The notes under the pieces are model-generated. The model searched no databases. It was not told the DNA's origin and saw only the letters and a program-made list of their open reading frames with translations. From Sulfobacillus thermosulfidooxidans (GTDB taxonomy: Bacteria; Bacillota; Sulfobacillia; Sulfobacillales; Sulfobacillaceae), in the NCBI RefSeq assembly GCF_001280565.1, contig NZ_LGRO01000001.1:1922001-1986000 (forward strand): a stretch of 64,000 nucleotides of DNA, in the 5' to 3' direction. Position 1 is the stretch's first letter, and every line of letters begins with the position of its first letter. Shown here piece by piece: positions 61,652-64,000 of this stretch. The position numbers and the translations under genes were made by a program.

Positions 61652-64000
61652 CTAATCCTCCCATAATTGCCAGTACTCATCGCGCGGAGCTTTTTTACGC
61701 CGCCGAATCCCTTTAATATCCGCCGAGCATAGTTGGACAAAGGAACAAATCCGGCATGGGTCATCCTGAAGGCGCGGCAAGGGAAAAAATTCGCCGTGTT
61801 TGACGCGCAAGGCGATTTCATTCACCAGTTGCAAAGCCCTATCATCTTGTGCCTCATCCAAAGACAGAAGACGCCGAACAAATTGATTTTTGGCTGATAC
61901 GCCCTGCACTTGCGCCACTATCGCGCCCTGAGGAACATGTTGCCGCATACCCTCGTAATATAACGGCAACTGTAAATTGTTGGCTGCAATCTTATCGGGA
62001 TTCTTCAGAATTCCTGTCTTATAGTCGGTAATCGTGACGGTCCCATCTTTTGCATAATCAACCCGGTCGAGCCGACCTTTGACCTGCCAGCTTCCTCCCT
62101 CGGTGTGTAGCGTCCATTTGAGAGGGTATTCGGTATCGACCCTATCCGCGGGCGATGGCGCAATGAGTGGCCATACCTGCAACAAATCGCGCACAACATC
62201 ATCTTTGACATGGCTCAGAACGGATTGCAGCACCCGGTTTCCGGGCGGAATCCGTAAGGCAATCTCTTCGACAAATTGACGCAGAACTTTTACGGTAAGG
62301 GGTTGTTCGGACTTCACCGCAAGTTCGAGCACTTTGTGCATCCATTGTCCTTTCACGGAAGGAGAAATCGTATATAAATCGTCGTCCGAGGGTGCTTTTA
62401 GCTCTAAAACCTGTTCATAGAAAAAAGCTAACGGACATGTTCCGTACTGCTCGAGTGCCGTCGGTGTCACCTCATGGGGCCACAACGCTTCTGCCAGTTC
62501 TTGTCCAATCATCCCTTGATAGGCATCTAAGACCTCACTCTCATAATGACTCCTATACCAGTCCCGGATTTTCTCCATATTTCTGGTAGCAAAAGAGATG
62601 GGGACTTGCTCTAGCCCATCCCATTCATCATCCGGTGCCAATCCTTCCGGCCACCACAATTTTTCGTCGTCGTGTTGAGGCACAACCCAACAAATTTCCT
62701 GATCGGCTGATTCGATGAGCACATGCAGCAAATGTAGATCTTGCTGGTGCGCATGATCTGGTCCCGGCAACCCATAGAGCTGGGCAAGTTCCGGAATCCA
62801 TAAAGAATCGAAGACGACACCCCTCGGAAAAGTTCCTTCATGGATGGCGGCCACAATAATGGTCTGTGCGGTTAACATGCGTGCATTAAGCCCCTCGGCC
62901 CAAAGGATTCCTCTTCGGCCTCCATAGGATTTTTTAAAGGGTAACAGTTGCCATAATTCCTCGATGAGATCCATCCGCGGAGCAATGTGCCACTGATCGT
63001 AAATCACCCAGTCCCGACAAGCCGTGAGGGTGCGGCTTAAATCATCGATATCATGGAAACGGATTGCATCATCGACAAGCTCAACCAGTTCTTGCCACGA
63101 ATGAATTTGTCGCAACTGTTCTCCCCAAAAGTGCACGAACAACACCGCGTCAGAAGCACTGTGCCCGTGTTCTTGCATCACTTCGAGCCAAAGACGTTTT
63201 GTGGCCTCATCTGCTTTTTTTTGAGCCAACCGCCAAAAAGCCGTCCACACATTCTTGGCGTGATAGAGAACCGGATTCTTTTCGCTGAAGATCACTCCCC
63301 GTCTTTGCGCCAGACGAATTAACGAAGTGGAATCCATGCCGCCCAATACCAGCAGGACATTTTCTCCCTGGCGGCTAGCAACCTGGTCGGTGATACTGTG
63401 TAACATTAACGTGCCAGGTCTCACATAAATGGCCGATTGACGTGGTTTCTTAGCTTTCTCTGGCAACGTTTCAAAGATTGCCCCTTGCTCTCGCCATTTT
63501 TTAATCCAATCTTCGGCCAAGCTATTATCATAATGCGTCAGCCAAGGCGTGTAGACGATGATAGAATAATGGTGCGACAAGGCATGAAGCAGTTGCCACT
63601 GCGATGTATGCGCTTCCACATAGCCATATATCGCCAGTGGTGAAATATCCTCTGTCACCAATGGGGCCTGACTCGCATATTGATAAACTCGAAACTCATC
63701 GTAGAGGGATTCGGGCCAAATATCTTCAAGCCAGCGTAATATCAGGGGCCAGGGAATACCATCAAAAGGTGGGAGGACAATTTGTCGCCTGCGCAGTTCT
63801 AAGACATGCCGGATAATATTAAGATAAATACCCGGGACTTGATGAGGCAGTTCCTGGTGTAAATCCCGAGCAAGGAGTGAGGCCAACGCCTTTTCCATGC
63901 CGATGGGCGCAATTTTTGCCCCCTGTGGCAACAGAGAACGGGCAAAGTCCCACAAACTTTCAATCCGTGGCATCTGGGGGATTGAGGTCTTGAGCAGTCC
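61652..64000 (-). CDS. AddB-like PD-(D/E)XK nuclease with Fe-S cluster, N-terminus outside window
   Basis: At least 782 residues; the frame stays open to the right edge, so the start is missing (the ATG at 63973 is internal, preceded in frame by GLLKTSIPQ). The C-terminal nuclease has GRLDRVD and TITDYKTG, the Asp and Asp-x-Lys of RecB-family nucleases. Four Cys (YGTCPLAFFYEQ and DDPCRICSFVQLC) are placed as in AddB and Cas4 to bind a 4Fe-4S cluster. Together with the helicase next to it, it should resect double-strand ends for recombination. With AddA lacking its nuclease, this subunit would hold the only one. Confidence 0.82.
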   Translation of the reverse strand, partial: GLLKTSIPQMPRIESLWDFARSLLPQGAKIAPIGMEKALASLLARDLHQELPHQVPGIYLNIIRHVLELRRRQIVLPPFDGIPWPLILRWLEDIWPESLYDEFRVYQYASQAPLVTEDISPLAIYGYVEAHTSQWQLLHALSHHYSIIVYTPWLTHYDNSLAEDWIKKWREQGAIFETLPEKAKKPRQSAIYVRPGTLMLHSITDQVASRQGENVLLVLGGMDSTSLIRLAQRRGVIFSEKNPVLYHAKNVWTAFWRLAQKKADEATKRLWLEVMQEHGHSASDAVLFVHFWGEQLRQIHSWQELVELVDDAIRFHDIDDLSRTLTACRDWVIYDQWHIAPRMDLIEELWQLLPFKKSYGGRRGILWAEGLNARMLTAQTIIVAAIHEGTFPRGVVFDSLWIPELAQLYGLPGPDHAHQQDLHLLHVLIESADQEICWVVPQHDDEKLWWPEGLAPDDEWDGLEQVPISFATRNMEKIRDWYRSHYESEVLDAYQGMIGQELAEALWPHEVTPTALEQYGTCPLAFFYEQVLELKAPSDDDLYTISPSVKGQWMHKVLELAVKSEQPLTVKVLRQFVEEIALRIPPGNRVLQSVLSHVKDDVVRDLLQVWPLIAPSPADRVDTEYPLKWTLHTEGGSWQVKGRLDRVDYAKDGTVTITDYKTGILKNPDKIAANNLQLPLYYEGMRQHVPQGAIVAQVQGVSAKNQFVRRLLSLDEAQDDRALQLVNEIALRVKHGEFFPLPRLQDDPCRICSFVQLCSADIKGIRRRKKAPRDEYWQLWED

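Overview
The window looks like chromosomal DNA of an acidophilic, moderately thermophilic Firmicute of the Sulfobacillus type. This is inference from a 16S rRNA 5' fragment, the Gram-positive ribosome-binding sites, frequent TTG/GTG starts, and Firmicute gene orders (dusB-regulator-greA-lysS, ribDE-BA-H). No genus can be proven by eye.

Layout. 1-1500: 3' end of a Card1/Can2-like (DUF1887) CRISPR ancillary nuclease, a CRISPR leader with two dyads, and a 15-repeat array whose last repeat is degenerate. 1567-6001: a GNAT acetyltransferase, then an MBL-fold hydrolase, an APC permease and a fatty-acid desaturase. 6050-11909: a guanidine-degradation operon on the minus strand. It has a promoter, a guanidine-I (ykkC) riboswitch with an overlapping terminator, two DUF1989 (carboxyguanidine deiminase-type) subunits, a biotin-dependent guanidine/urea carboxylase, and a free-standing C-terminal domain of allophanate hydrolase. 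12409-20400: a TDT/SLAC1 channel, a VIT1/CCC1 transporter, a decayed rtcB, purU, a CBS-PAS-HD signalling protein, a gene-poor kilobase and two DUF202 proteins. 20222-26761: a globin-coupled GGDEF-EAL protein with a probable 51-aa gene behind it, then a four-gene cassette built around a SCO-thioredoxin/Asp-box propeller fusion between two related membrane proteins.

27100-29640 is a scar. It holds a tnpB that has lost its start, the 3' part of an IS1634-type transposase, and the first ~540 nt of a 16S rRNA gene with its promoter and leader; the 16S gene stops abruptly at the transposase. 29656-35559: a GH18 protein, an OmpR/HK two-component pair, and an operon of a 'quinate 5-dehydrogenase'-type protein, an SCP2-like protein and an APC permease. 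35571-41845: lysS-greA-regulator-dusB, an NAD(P)HX epimerase and a pyridine-nucleotide disulfide oxidoreductase. 41895-47574: a MoxR-DUF58-membrane protein operon, an unknown protein and coaX.

47652-54288: moeA with a structured leader, an MFS transporter behind a leader-peptide attenuator, and the complete riboflavin operon ribD-ribE-ribBA-ribH under an FMN riboswitch. 54285-64000, all on the minus strand: birA, folK, folB, folP, an amidohydrolase, an unknown membrane-anchored protein, and an AddAB-like helicase/nuclease pair running off the right edge.

The points most worth a second look are the amidase-less guanidine operon, the SCO-propeller membrane cassette, the predicted attenuator before the MFS gene, hairpin-bearing CRISPR spacers, and the broken 16S gene.
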